Shown here in pieces: positions 20,757 through 28,987 of a stretch of DNA of 38,660 nt (positions within the stretch are counted from its first letter, which is position 1; each line of letters opens with the position of its first letter). The position numbers were made by a program, and so were the translations under genes. A model generated the notes under the pieces. That model was given only the letters and a program-made list of their open reading frames with translations, was not told the origin of the DNA and did not search any database. Source of the DNA: an uncultured Aeromonadaceae bacterium (lineage in GTDB: Bacteria > Pseudomonadota > Gammaproteobacteria > Enterobacterales > Aeromonadaceae); contig CAMFKP010000037.1 of the NCBI GenBank assembly GCA_945957385.1, positions 1-38,660 of the forward strand, in the 5' to 3' direction.

Positions 20757-20785
20757 TTTACCGATGCAGGTCAACTGCCTAGAAT
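20757..20785 (+). promoter_or_regulatory. Probable guaBA promoter
   Basis: TTTACC (20757-20762) and TAGAAT (20780-20785) are separated by 17 bases in the xseA/guaB divergent region. Transcription would start near 20792, about 45 bases before guaB. GC-rich bases follow the -10, as is usual for stringently controlled promoters. Confidence 0.55.
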
Positions 20786-20837
20786 CTCGCTGCAATATTT
20801 TACCCACCCCCAACTTCCCTAACGGTGAGATATTGCC

Positions 20838-22301
20838 ATGTTGCGAATTGCCAAAGAAGCCCTGACCTTCGACGACGTTTTGTTGGTCCCGGCGCACTCA
20901 CAAGTTTTACCCCACACCGCGGATCTGCGCACTCACCTGACCAAGGATATCGTGCTGAATATCCCGATGGTCTCCGCTGCCATGGATACCGTCACCGGTG
21001 CCCGTCTGGCCATCGCCCTTGCTCAGGAAGGCGGTATCGGCTTCATCCACAAGAACATGTCGATTGAGCAACAGGCCGAGAAGGTCCGTCGCGTCAAGAA
21101 GTTCGAAAGTGGCATCGTCGCCAATCCTGTCACCGTCAATCCCGAGATGACCATTGCCGAGATCAAGGCTCTGACTCAATCTTGTGGTTTTGCGGGCTTC
21201 CCCGTGGTAACGGCTACGGGCGAACTGGTTGGTATCATCACCGGTCGTGATGTGCGGTTTGTCACCGATCTGAGCCTGAAGGTTCACGAAGTGATGACCC
21301 CGAAAGATCGCCTGGTGACGGTTCGCCAGAATGCTTCTCGCGAAGAAGTACAGAGCCTGATGCAGAAGCACCGTATCGAGAAGGTGCTGATTACTGACGA
21401 TCTGTTCCACTTGACCGGGATGATTACCGTCAAGGATTTCCAGAAGGCTGAGCGTAAGCCGAACGCCTGTAAGGATGCGCTAGGTCGCCTGCGTGTCGGC
21501 GCGGCAGTCGGTGCCGGTGCCGGTAACGAAGAACGTGTCGCCGCATTGGTGGAAGCCGGTGTTGACGTGTTGCTGATCGACTCCTCCCATGGTCACTCCC
21601 AAGGGGTGCTGGATCGTATTCGCGCAACCCGCGAAGCCTATCCCAACCTGCCTATCGTCGGCGGTAACGTCGCGACCGCAGCCGGCGCGTTAGCGTTGGC
21701 CGAAGCCGGTGCCAGCGCCGTTAAAGTCGGTATCGGGCCAGGCTCTATCTGTACCACGCGTATCGTCACCGGTTGCGGCGTGCCGCAAATCACAGCCGTG
21801 GCCGATGCCGTTGAGGCACTGAAGGGCATGAACGTCCCGGTTATCGCCGACGGCGGTATCCGCTTCTCCGGTGACATTGCCAAGGCGATCGCCGCTGGCG
21901 CCAGCCTGGTGATGGTGGGCTCCATGTTTGCGGGCACTGAAGAGTCTCCGGGTGAGATCGAACTGTTCCAGGGTCGGGCGTTCAAGTCCTACCGTGGCAT
22001 GGGCTCATTGGGCGCTATGTCCAAGGGCTCTTCCGATCGTTACTTCCAGTCTGACAATGCGGCCGACAAGCTGGTTCCGGAAGGCATCGAAGGGCGAGTG
22101 CCGTACAAGGGCCTGCTCAAGGAGATCATCCACCAACAAATGGGTGGTCTGCGCTCCGCCATGGGTCTGACCGGCAGTGCGACCATTGAAGACATGCGCA
22201 CCAAGGCCGAGTTCGTGCGCATTACCGGCTCTGGCATCAAGGAATCTCACGTTCACGACGTGACGATCACCAAAGAAGCTCCGAACTACCGCCTCGGTTA
22301 A
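20838..22301 (+). CDS. guaB: Inosine-5'-monophosphate dehydrogenase
   Basis: A 487-residue cytoplasmic enzyme oxidising IMP to XMP with NAD, the committed step to GMP. The N terminus [13 protein letters not shown] is typical, and two CBS repeats (about 93-200) are inserted in the barrel. The catalytic Cys305 is in [33 protein letters not shown] and the flap RGMGSLGAM are present. It is nearly identical in length and sequence to E. coli GuaB (488). It is the first gene of guaBA, with a hairpin between the two genes. Confidence 0.98.
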   Translation: MLRIAKEALTFDDVLLVPAHSQVLPHTADLRTHLTKDIVLNIPMVSAAMDTVTGARLAIALAQEGGIGFIHKNMSIEQQAEKVRRVKKFESGIVANPVTVNPEMTIAEIKALTQSCGFAGFPVVTATGELVGIITGRDVRFVTDLSLKVHEVMTPKDRLVTVRQNASREEVQSLMQKHRIEKVLITDDLFHLTGMITVKDFQKAERKPNACKDALGRLRVGAAVGAGAGNEERVAALVEAGVDVLLIDSSHGHSQGVLDRIRATREAYPNLPIVGGNVATAAGALALAEAGASAVKVGIGPGSICTTRIVTGCGVPQITAVADAVEALKGMNVPVIADGGIRFSGDIAKAIAAGASLVMVGSMFAGTEESPGEIELFQGRAFKSYRGMGSLGAMSKGSSDRYFQSDNAADKLVPEGIEGRVPYKGLLKEIIHQQMGGLRSAMGLTGSATIEDMRTKAEFVRITGSGIKESHVHDVTITKEAPNYRLG

Positions 22302-22307
22302 GGCGAT

Positions 22308-22336
22308 GACAGGGCGCTCTGCGCCCTGTCTGTTTT
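22308..22336 (+). terminator. Attenuator-like hairpin between guaB and guaA
   Basis: GACAGGGCGC - TCT - GCGCCCTGTC followed by TGTTTTC. A ten-pair stem with a short T run suggests partial termination, giving less guaA than guaB mRNA. Confidence 0.65.
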
Positions 22337-22390
22337 CACCCATTTTTTGATGTGGCATTGCCGTCACATCGGATTTTGAGCAGGAAAAGC

Positions 22391-23971
22391 ATGAGCAAGA
22401 ATATTCACGATCAACGTATTCTGATCCTGGACTTCGGTTCCCAGGTGACCCAGCTGATCGCCCGTCGCGTGCGGGAAATCGGTGTCTATTGTGAACTCTG
22501 GGCCTGGGATGTTACCGAGGAACAGATCCGCGAATTCAACCCGAACGGCATCATCCTCTCTGGTGGTCCAGAGTCTGTGACCGAAGCGGGCAGCCCGCGT
22601 GCGCCGCAGTATGTGTTCGAAGCCGGTGTGCCAGTGTTGGGCATCTGCTATGGCATGCAAACCATGGCGGAACAACTGGGTGGCAAGGTCGAAGGCTCAA
22701 CCAGTCATCGCGAATTTGGTTATGCGCAGGTTGAAGTCAAACAGGCCTGTGCGCTGTTTGACAAAATCGAAGACGCACTGAGTGCCGATGGCCAACCATT
22801 GCTGGATGTGTGGATGAGTCATGGCGACAAGGTGGTGGCGATTCCATCCTCGTTTGTCACCACGGCAACCACACCGAGCTGTCCTCATGCGGCCATGGCC
22901 GATGAGGCGCGCCGTTTCTATGGCGTGCAGTTCCATCCGGAAGTGACGCACACCCGTCAGGGTGCACGCATGCTGGAAAACTTCGTCAAGAACATCTGCG
23001 GTTGTGAGGCGTTATGGACGCCGGCCACCATCATCGATGATGCGATTGCCCGCATTCGCGAGCAGGTCGGTACGGACGAGGTTATCCTCGGCCTGTCCGG
23101 CGGGGTCGACTCCTCGGTGGTCGCCATGCTGCTGCACCGTGCCATCGGCAAGCAACTGACCTGCGTGTTCGTCGATAACGGTCTGCTGCGCCTGAACGAA
23201 GGCCAACAGGTGATGGAAATGTTCGGCGATCATTTTGGTCTGAATATCGTTCACGTCAAAGCCGAGGAGCGTTTCTTGTCTGCCCTGGCAGGCGTGGCGG
23301 ATCCGGAAGCCAAACGCAAGATCATCGGTCGCGTGTTCGTTGAAGTGTTCGACGATGAGTCCAAGAAGCTGACCAACGTCAAGTGGCTGGCCCAGGGCAC
23401 CATTTATCCGGACGTCATCGAATCCGCCGCCTCCAAGACCGGCAAGGCGCACGTCATCAAGTCCCACCATAACGTCGGCGGTCTGCCGGAAGATATGAAG
23501 ATGGGCCTGGTCGAGCCGCTGCGCGAGCTGTTCAAGGACGAGGTCCGCCGCGTTGGTCTGGAACTCGGTCTGCCGTACGACATGCTCTACCGTCACCCGT
23601 TCCCGGGCCCGGGCCTGGGTGTGCGCGTGCTGGGCGAAGTGAAAAAAGAGTACTGCGATCTGCTGCGTCGTGCCGATGCCATCTTCATCGAAGAGCTGCG
23701 CAAGGCCGATCTGTACCACAAGGTCAGCCAGGCGTTCGTGGTGTTCCTGCCGGTGCGCTCTGTCGGCGTGATGGGTGATGGCCGCAAGTACGACTGGGTC
23801 GTCTCGCTACGTGCCGTGGAAACCATCGATTTCATGACCGCTCACTGGGCACACCTGCCGTATGAGCTGCTGGGGCATGTGTCGAATCGGATCATCAACG
23901 AGATCAACGGTATCAGCCGCGTGGTCTACGATGTATCAGGCAAGCCACCTGCAACCATTGAGTGGGAATAA
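22391..23971 (+). CDS. guaA: GMP synthase (glutamine-hydrolysing)
   Basis: A 526-residue enzyme that amidates XMP to GMP. The class I glutamine amidotransferase domain has the nucleophile Cys86 in [15 protein letters not shown] and the His/Glu pair in [11 protein letters not shown]. The ATP-pyrophosphatase domain has the P-loop [15 protein letters not shown], and a C-terminal dimerisation domain ends in PPATIEWE. The frame extends 13 codons upstream, but the ATG at 22391 with AGGA matches the E. coli start. The conserved 3' end of guaA is a known integration site for tyrosine-recombinase islands. The reading frame remains intact and a mobile element begins behind it. Confidence 0.98.
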   Translation: MSKNIHDQRILILDFGSQVTQLIARRVREIGVYCELWAWDVTEEQIREFNPNGIILSGGPESVTEAGSPRAPQYVFEAGVPVLGICYGMQTMAEQLGGKVEGSTSHREFGYAQVEVKQACALFDKIEDALSADGQPLLDVWMSHGDKVVAIPSSFVTTATTPSCPHAAMADEARRFYGVQFHPEVTHTRQGARMLENFVKNICGCEALWTPATIIDDAIARIREQVGTDEVILGLSGGVDSSVVAMLLHRAIGKQLTCVFVDNGLLRLNEGQQVMEMFGDHFGLNIVHVKAEERFLSALAGVADPEAKRKIIGRVFVEVFDDESKKLTNVKWLAQGTIYPDVIESAASKTGKAHVIKSHHNVGGLPEDMKMGLVEPLRELFKDEVRRVGLELGLPYDMLYRHPFPGPGLGVRVLGEVKKEYCDLLRRADAIFIEELRKADLYHKVSQAFVVFLPVRSVGVMGDGRKYDWVVSLRAVETIDFMTAHWAHLPYELLGHVSNRIINEINGISRVVYDVSGKPPATIEWE

Positions 23972-23985
23972 TCCCGCGTTAGGCA
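23945..23985 (+). other. Inferred left attachment site (attL) at the guaA 3' end
   Basis: Islands with this integrase type insert into the last codons of guaA. Here the integrase gene lies 307 bases downstream, pointing away from guaA. The exact core cannot be defined because the other junction is not in the window. No copy of the guaA tail was found elsewhere in it. Confidence 0.4.
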
Positions 23986-24018
23986 ATAGCTGGTAGTAAC
24001 TAGCAACAAACAACACCT

Positions 24019-24050
24019 AAGCCCATGTTTACATGGGCTTTTTTGTTTTT
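24019..24050 (+). terminator. Terminator downstream of guaA
   Basis: AAGCCCATGT - TT - ACATGGGCTT is followed by TTTTGTTTTT. This strong intrinsic terminator shields the element from guaBA transcription. It may belong to either the element or the chromosome. Confidence 0.9.
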
Positions 24051-24062
24051 AAGACCTGCATT

Positions 24063-24278
24063 ATCTGGCAACATCTGGCAGCGGTAAGCACCGCTTGAGT
24101 ATGGTATTTGGGATGGTATTATCAATTTAGGATGCCATGAATGATGGCTGATACCATGCGATGACTCTTTGTTAGTTCATGGTATCAGATTTCAGTAACA
24201 TGCTGTTTTATATGAAATAAATGACATTTTTCTGGTTTGTTTTTTACATGGTATCAGAATTGATAAAGGATCTGGCAA
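24063..24278 (+). promoter_or_regulatory. Repeat-rich att/integrase control region
   Basis: CATGGTATCAG occurs at 24178-24188 and 24248-24258, and its exact inverted form CTGATACCATG at 24148-24158. Shorter ATGGTAT copies occur near 24101 and 24113. ATCTGGCA occurs at 24063, 24073 and 24271, the last one directly before the integrase ATG. This layout fits arm-type binding sites for the integrase or an excision factor, and autoregulation of the integrase gene. Confidence 0.65.
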
Positions 24279-25466
24279 ATGTTGACCGATACCAAGCTGC
24301 GAAACCTCAAGCCTCAGGACAAGCTCTACAAGGTGAATGACCGTGATGGTCTCTATGTGGCCATCACGCCAGCAGGCTCTATCTCGTTTCGTTACAACTA
24401 CTCGGTAAATGGCAGACAAGAGACGCTTACCTTTGGCCGCTACGGGGCAGGTGGTATCACGCTGGCTGAAGCTCGCGAACGGTTGATAGCAGCCAAGCGA
24501 ATGCTGGCTGATGGCAAGTCACCAGCGAGAGAGAAAGCTCGGAACAAGGCGCGGGTAAAGGATGCGGAAACATTCGGTGCTTGGGCTGAGAAGTGGCTTA
24601 GGGGCTACCAGATGGCTGAGTCCACTCGGGATATGCGCCGCTCTGTCTATGTTCGGGAGTTGGAGAAAGCCTTCGGCAATCAGAAACTAGCCGAGATCAC
24701 CCATGAAGATTTGCGCATTCTGACCGATGCCATTGTCGAGCGCGGTGCACCGGCTACCGCTGTCCATACACGTGACATAGTGCTTCAGATTTACCGTTGG
24801 GCGATTGAGCGTGGGCAGAAGGTAGAAAATCCGGCCGACATGGTGCGGCCTTCGAGTATCGCTAGATTTGAACCGCGAGATCGGACTCTGTCTCCGGAGG
24901 AAATCCGGCTTATGTACCACTACATGGAGCGGATCGGCACATCACCGACCATCCGTGCCGCCGTGAAATTGCTATTGCTGACCATGGTGCGTAAAAGTGA
25001 GCTGACTAATGCGACCTGGAGCGAGATCAATTTTAGCGAAGCGCTCTGGACTGTCCCCAAGGAGCGGATGAAACGACGTAACCCCCACCTGGTATTCCTG
25101 TCGCGCCAGGCCTTGGATATTCTGATCGCCTTGAAGACATTTTCTGGCGGTTCAGACTTTATTCTGCCATCTCGCTATGACTCGGATCTGCCGATGAGCA
25201 GTGCCACGCTGAATCGTGTGATGACACTGACCTACGAGCTGGCACAGAAGGAAGGAAAGCCACTTGCTAAGTTCGGGCCCCATGATCTGAGACGGACGGC
25301 CAGTACCCTGCTACATGAGGCTGGCTACAACACCGACTGGATTGAGAAATGCTTGGCTCACGAACAGAAGGGCGTTAGAGCTGTTTACAACAAAGCCGAG
25401 TACCGCGAACAGCGCACTGCCATGTTGCAGGACTGGGCGGATATGATTGATGAATGGACGGCTTAA
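24279..25466 (+). CDS. int: Tyrosine-recombinase integrase (P4/bacteriophage-island type)
   Basis: A 395-residue site-specific recombinase that would integrate and excise the element at guaA. The N-terminal DUF4102-like arm-binding domain begins LTDTKLRNLKPQDKLYKVND and contains GRYGAGGITLAEARE. A SAM-like core-binding domain lies at about 100-180. The catalytic residues are Arg238 (MVRKSEL), His335 and Arg338 (HDLRR), His361 (LAHEQKG) and the nucleophile Tyr370 (AVYNKAEY). All are intact, so it should be active. Its promoter region carries the CATGGTATCAG repeats. A KorB-type operator lies 14 bases after its stop. Confidence 0.95.
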   Translation: MLTDTKLRNLKPQDKLYKVNDRDGLYVAITPAGSISFRYNYSVNGRQETLTFGRYGAGGITLAEARERLIAAKRMLADGKSPAREKARNKARVKDAETFGAWAEKWLRGYQMAESTRDMRRSVYVRELEKAFGNQKLAEITHEDLRILTDAIVERGAPATAVHTRDIVLQIYRWAIERGQKVENPADMVRPSSIARFEPRDRTLSPEEIRLMYHYMERIGTSPTIRAAVKLLLLTMVRKSELTNATWSEINFSEALWTVPKERMKRRNPHLVFLSRQALDILIALKTFSGGSDFILPSRYDSDLPMSSATLNRVMTLTYELAQKEGKPLAKFGPHDLRRTASTLLHEAGYNTDWIEKCLAHEQKGVRAVYNKAEYREQRTAMLQDWADMIDEWTA

Positions 25467-25479
25467 TATGGCAGGAAAT

Positions 25480-25492
25480 TTTAGCCGCTAAA
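25480..25492 (+). promoter_or_regulatory. KorB-type operator (OB), copy 1
   Basis: TTTAGCCGCTAAA is an exact match to the 13-bp KorB operator of IncP plasmids, inside a larger 19-bp palindrome (25477-25495). It lies between convergent genes, not at a promoter, so a repressor role there is unlikely. It could be a loading or partition-type site. A GCAGGAA sequence precedes it, as at the other two copies. Confidence 0.8.
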
Positions 25493-25516
25493 ATTCTTCC
25501 TCAGTCCCGTTGGCCT

Positions 25517-26506
25517 TCATAGTAGGAACTCTTTTCGTACTGATGCCAAGGCTTTAGACACCGCTTGACGTGTCATAGGCTGATGATTGACGTTTAATAA
25601 TCGTTGCCCAATCTCAGTCTGGTTAAATCCCAATTTTTGCAGTGCCAGCATTTTCTTTTTGGTGTCTGATAGTTTTGAGTCCACCATTTTACGAGCAAGA
25701 TTACGCAGCTCTGCATGGTCTGCTGGTTGTATGGTTAAGTTCAACATGAAATGGTAAAAATATTCATCGATCAGTTTATCACCGGATTTTGCACTCACTT
25801 CTGATCGTTTTGCGCACTGACGAGTAAGCCTGGCCAGTTCAATATTAAATTGCGTTAGAGAGCGTTTTGCTTGCCTATAGGCGGGATTCCATTCGCCTGT
25901 AGTTAATTTCGGTTTGTGCCCAACACAGTATTTATCGCTGAGTTCTAGTTTATTATGCTCTTCAAGCTCGACATCATTGATCTGCTCTTCTGCTACCGTC
26001 GATATAAAAGTAGAGAACTCCGTTAAATTGCCACAGCATTCACAATATCCATGCTTTCGTTGGTTGTTTAAGTTGACGCCTTTTTCTGCGGACGATGATT
26101 GTGGTCGTTTGCACATGCAAGCCAAAACCAACTCGATCAATGATTCAAGTGTTGCAACAAAGCTCTGATTTCTGGCCGTCTGCTGGTCTTCCGTCATGAT
26201 GAACTGTCGCAGTAACTGCCGTTGCACACGAAGCATTGCTTCGAGTCCCACCAGTCTTATGATTTTGCTGAATCCGACGCCAGGCACTGCTCCAGGGATA
26301 AAGCCGGTAAACCCTTCAGGGAGGTTTCTCAGATAGGCAGCCACGGCTGGATCGATCACATCCTTGATCAACCCCACTATCGGGTAGCGTTGAGAGGATT
26401 GAGAGTATGGTTGCCAACGTTCTTCAAACTGCCGGATGGCGGCTGAAACGGCTGGATCACAATGCTCCCAAATCGGTATGAGTATTTTATTTTCCATGTC
26501 AACCAT
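25517..26506 (-). CDS. Unknown protein with CxCC...C..H metal-site motif and C-terminal helix-turn-helix
   Basis: About 329 residues. A YCECCGNLTEF...YCVGHKP pattern in the middle looks like a small zinc ribbon or treble clef. The C terminus (LQKLGFNQTEIGQRLL...MTRQAVSKALASVRKEF) looks like a helix-turn-helix for DNA binding. The frame begins at a TTG (26515); ATG codons at 26506 and 26497 are better candidates, none with a clear ribosome site. It is divergent from the alpA-repA-repC genes, so it may control them. There is no signal peptide or membrane helix. I do not recognise the family. It could be an element-specific regulator. Confidence 0.75.
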   Translation of the reverse strand: MVDMENKILIPIWEHCDPAVSAAIRQFEERWQPYSQSSQRYPIVGLIKDVIDPAVAAYLRNLPEGFTGFIPGAVPGVGFSKIIRLVGLEAMLRVQRQLLRQFIMTEDQQTARNQSFVATLESLIELVLACMCKRPQSSSAEKGVNLNNQRKHGYCECCGNLTEFSTFISTVAEEQINDVELEEHNKLELSDKYCVGHKPKLTTGEWNPAYRQAKRSLTQFNIELARLTRQCAKRSEVSAKSGDKLIDEYFYHFMLNLTIQPADHAELRNLARKMVDSKLSDTKKKMLALQKLGFNQTEIGQRLLNVNHQPMTRQAVSKALASVRKEFLL

Positions 26507-26583
26507 AATAGCCAATAACTAGGCTTATTCAATAGGCAATGTCATGCACGATAAGGACTCTACTCGTTGTTGGAGGCAACCAC

Positions 26584-26814
26584 ATGCAAACAATGGCAAA
26601 TAAAGTGCTTATAAACAGAAAAAAACTCTTGGGCATGATTCCGCTGTCAGACAGAACTATTTACAACCTGGAGCTGCGGGGGGAATTCCCTCGGCGTATT
26701 GCTCTTACTAGTAGAAATGTCGCTTGGGATTTGTCTGAAGTGGAGAAATGGATTGAAGAGCGCAAAGCCTCTGGATTCCAAGCTGTTCGCCCTGGTTACA
26801 TGATCGGGAGATAG
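26584..26814 (+). CDS. AlpA-family helix-turn-helix regulator
   Basis: A 76-residue DNA-binding protein of the AlpA/HTH_17 type, common in integrative elements, where it controls excision or replication genes. The MerR-like winged helix is seen in KKLLGMIPLSDRTIYNLE followed by the wing GEFPRRIALTSRNVAWDLSEVEKWIEER. The frame can be extended upstream to 26539, but GGAGG eight bases before the ATG at 26584 sets the start. It is first in a tight alpA-repA-repC operon with four bases to the next gene, so it most likely activates or senses replication or excision. Confidence 0.88.
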   Translation: MQTMANKVLINRKKLLGMIPLSDRTIYNLELRGEFPRRIALTSRNVAWDLSEVEKWIEERKASGFQAVRPGYMIGR

Positions 26815-26818
26815 CAGC

Positions 26819-27670
26819 ATGGCTCTTAATTTGATATCGGCATTTACTGAATTGCCACCTCCTATCGATTACGTTCTGCCTAATATGGTTGCGGGAACCG
26901 TGGGGGCAATTGTATCGCCTGGAGGGGCTGGTAAATCCATGCTTGCTCTTCAATTGGCTGCACAGATTGCCGGTGGGCCTGATCTGCTTGATGTGGGGGG
27001 ATTCCCCTCCGGCCCAGTGGCTTACTTGCCGGCTGAGGACCCTCCCGTGGCCATTCACCATCGGCTCTATGCTCTTGGCGTTCACCTGTCAGCCTTGGAA
27101 CGCCAAAAGGTGGCTGATGGATTGTTGATTGAGCCCCTGATTGGTCAATGTCCCAACATTATGTCCTCGGGCTGGTTCGATGGTCTCAAGAAGATTGCCG
27201 AGAACCGCCGCTTGATGGTTCTGGATACCCTGAGACGCTTCCATATCGAGGAAGAAAATGCGAGTGGCCCCATGTCCCAGCTAATTGGCCGAATGGAGTC
27301 CATCGCCGCTGAGACAGGTTGTTCTATCGTTTTTCTGCACCACTCCAGCAAGGGGGCGGTATCGATGGGGACAAGCGATCAGCAGCAGGCCAGCCGAGGC
27401 AGTAGTGTGCTGGTCGATAACATCCGATGGCAGTCTTACTTGGCGAGTATGACGCCAGGCGAAGCAGAAGATTGGGGTGTCGAGGATAGCCAGCGAGGCT
27501 TCTTTGTGCGTTTTGGTATCAGCAAAGCTAACTACGGTGCGCCATTTTCTGAGCGTTGGTTTCGTCGTCAGGAAGGTGGTGTGCTCAGGCCTGCAGTGCT
27601 TGAGCGACGGAAGCGGAAGCAACCTGTGAAACAACAATCAGAGGTTAGGAGGCGCGATGAAAGCTGGTAA
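26819..27670 (+). CDS. repA: IncQ-type plasmid replicative helicase RepA
   Basis: A 283-residue RecA-fold hexameric DNA helicase. It is very like RSF1010 RepA over its length: PPPIDYVLPNMVAGTVGA, Walker A VSPGGAGKSM (Lys39), YLPAEDPP, Walker B MVLDTLRRFHIEEENASGPM, SIVFLHHSSKG and the sensor QQASRGSSVLVDNIRWQSY. In IncQ plasmids RepA unwinds oriV after RepC opens it. Its ribosome site GGGAGA lies behind alpA, and its 3' end overlaps repC. Its presence in a chromosomal element implies an autonomous replication phase after excision. No RepB-type primase accompanies it in the window. Confidence 0.95.
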   Translation: MALNLISAFTELPPPIDYVLPNMVAGTVGAIVSPGGAGKSMLALQLAAQIAGGPDLLDVGGFPSGPVAYLPAEDPPVAIHHRLYALGVHLSALERQKVADGLLIEPLIGQCPNIMSSGWFDGLKKIAENRRLMVLDTLRRFHIEEENASGPMSQLIGRMESIAAETGCSIVFLHHSSKGAVSMGTSDQQQASRGSSVLVDNIRWQSYLASMTPGEAEDWGVEDSQRGFFVRFGISKANYGAPFSERWFRRQEGGVLRPAVLERRKRKQPVKQQSEVRRRDESW

Positions 27671-28421
27671 TCAAGTTGTGCCTACCAGCACTGCGTTGCA
27701 GGCCCGAGTGATGATTTATCAACCCAGTCAACGCCCGCAAGAGCGTAAAGGTCAGTGGATGGATACCGGTTTCGGTCGCTGTCGAGTGACAGGCCGTCTT
27801 GGACAGCGTCATGCCGACATTGTGGAATCGATGCTTTATGTTGCCGAGCGTCGGCGTGATATTTCAGATGGCGGGATAGAGCTGCTGGTCGATCCAGCGA
27901 GGCTGCGACGGACGTTATCTGATCACCAGTACAGTCATGACCGCATCATAAAGCTGCTTACAGATCTTCGTGCTGCCACGGTCGAGATTGTTACGCCGGA
28001 GCTTGAGCTGAGGGGAGATCGCATCATTGGTGGGCTGATTGACCATGTTATTCCGTCGCCCATGACCCGCCGTGATCCTCTATCGGGTGGTGAACGCAAT
28101 CTGTGGCGGGTTCGCCTGGGCGTGGCTCTGGTGATGCTACTGGAACGAGATTTATCGTTGTACTACCCACCAGGGCCTATTGCTCGGTTGCAGCACGGGA
28201 TTAGCCAGGCTGTTGCGCGGCATGTACTGACTCACAAGCACGATCCTGCAGGAGGCTGGCACTTGGATACTCTGATCCGTGCTGTGTGTGGCGAGGAGCC
28301 AAATAGCATGAAGTTACGCAAGAGTCGATTTCGCTTGAAAGAAGATGCCGACAGGTTACTCGCAATTGGAATAGAGATAGATGCTGCTTACCGAGTAAAG
28401 CGTGCCACAGCGGCCCGATAG
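27657..28421 (+). CDS. repC: RepC-like replication initiator
   Basis: A 254-residue protein that starts inside the end of repA, with AGGAGG just upstream of its ATG. In IncQ plasmids RepC binds iterons and recruits RepA. Similarity is clearest in the C-terminal winged-helix part, DPAGGWHLDTLIRAVCGE followed by a basic helix SMKLRKSRFRLKEDADRLLAIG. The N terminal part differs from RSF1010 RepC. The last codons are themselves the first unit of a 21-bp iteron-like array, so the gene runs into its probable binding site. The assignment rests on position, operon and C-terminal resemblance. Confidence 0.82.
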   Translation: MKAGNQVVPTSTALQARVMIYQPSQRPQERKGQWMDTGFGRCRVTGRLGQRHADIVESMLYVAERRRDISDGGIELLVDPARLRRTLSDHQYSHDRIIKLLTDLRAATVEIVTPELELRGDRIIGGLIDHVIPSPMTRRDPLSGGERNLWRVRLGVALVMLLERDLSLYYPPGPIARLQHGISQAVARHVLTHKHDPAGGWHLDTLIRAVCGEEPNSMKLRKSRFRLKEDADRLLAIGIEIDAAYRVKRATAAR

Positions 28422-28483
28422 CGTGCCACAACGGCCCGATAGCGTGCCACAGCGGCCCGATGGCGTGCCACAGCGGCCCGATA
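28400..28483 (+). repeat. Four-unit 21-bp direct repeat array (iterons) at the repC 3' end
   Basis: Units begin at 28400, 28421, 28442 and 28463, each containing GCGTGCCAC then GCGGCCCGAT (unit 2 has one A for G; unit 3 ends in G). The period equals two helical turns. Unit 1 encodes the RepC C terminus RATAAR and its stop. An AT-rich stretch follows. This is the expected layout of an initiator-binding iteron block in a plasmid origin. Confidence 0.9.
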
Positions 28484-28530
28484 TTTTACGGTTTTAGCAG
28501 GATATTCAGGATATTTCAGGATCTCCAGGC

Positions 28531-28589
28531 GGTGAAACCACCCGCTTGAGGCGGGCGATTTCACCTCTATCAATCGGCCATAGGCCGAT
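28531..28589. repeat. Two adjacent hairpins in oriV, possible single-strand initiation sites
   Basis: The first hairpin is GGTGAAA...CCCGC-TTGAG-GCGGG...TTTCACC (28531-28565), a two-part stem with a three-base internal bulge on each side. The second is ATCGGCC-ATA-GGCCGAT (28573-28589). IncQ origins carry paired hairpins (ssiA/ssiB) used for priming; these are in a comparable position, but sequence identity to those was not established. Confidence 0.5.
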
Positions 28590-28676
28590 AAACGCCAAAA
28601 GGGAAGAAACGCTAATTTGTTGTGTACCTCAGGGTTCAGTGTTTCTCAACAGCTCAGGTGGAGCGGTTTGTTTTGT

Positions 28677-28932
28677 TGACACTTGGGGGGCGCTTTGGAG
28701 GGGCCGACGATGGGCTTTATGACACTTGAGAGGGCTTCATTGACATATGAGGGGCGCTTGGCGGCTAAAACGGTGTTGTTTGTCGATGTGATCGCTGAAT
28801 AAGCAACCAAGCAGGGCGAGTTAGAGACCATCTAAAGGCCAAATCTATATCGATTCAAACTGTCATGGGATTCATTGGAGATTGATCTGTTCCGTGACAC
28901 TTGGGGGCGTTTCATTGACATATGAGGGGCGC
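28677..28932 (+). repeat. Five RK2/IncP-type 17-bp iterons
   Basis: Copies start at 28677, 28720, 28741, 28895 and 28916. The third and fifth, TGACATATGAGGGGCGC, fit the RK2 TrfA iteron pattern (TGACA...TGAGGGGC) very well. The first and fourth read TGACACTTGGGGG..., and the second TGACACTTGAGAGGGC. Copies 2-3 and 4-5 are 21 bp apart, forming two modules; copy 1 is 43 bp before copy 2. No TrfA gene is present in the window. Confidence 0.8.
28757..28769 (+). promoter_or_regulatory. Degenerate KorB-type operator in oriV
   Basis: CTTGGCGGCTAAA matches TTTAGCSGCTAAA at 11 of 13 positions and shares its first base with the end of iteron 3. It may be a weak KorB site or chance. Confidence 0.35.
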
Positions 28933-28987
28933 CACTTCGCCAACCGGAGTGGATGCACAGGATGTTTAGTGGGGAGGAATGAGAGAT

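Larger units (their letters stand above)
28484..28987 (+). other. Putative replication origin (oriV) region
   Basis: About 500 non-coding bases between repC and traK. In order there are an AT-rich segment with CAGGATATT repeated at 28498 and 28507 and a variant at 28517, two hairpins (28531-28565 and 28573-28589), then five RK2-type iterons and a degenerate KorB site. No DnaA box of the form TTATNCACA was found by eye. Confidence 0.7.

Noticed and set aside
28400..28483. CRISPR array
   Set aside because: The units are directly adjacent with no spacers and no cas genes are near; these are iterons.
28388..28573. Minus-strand ORF with repeated RAAVARY units
   Set aside because: The peptide repeat is just the 21-bp iteron array read on the other strand; no ribosome site.
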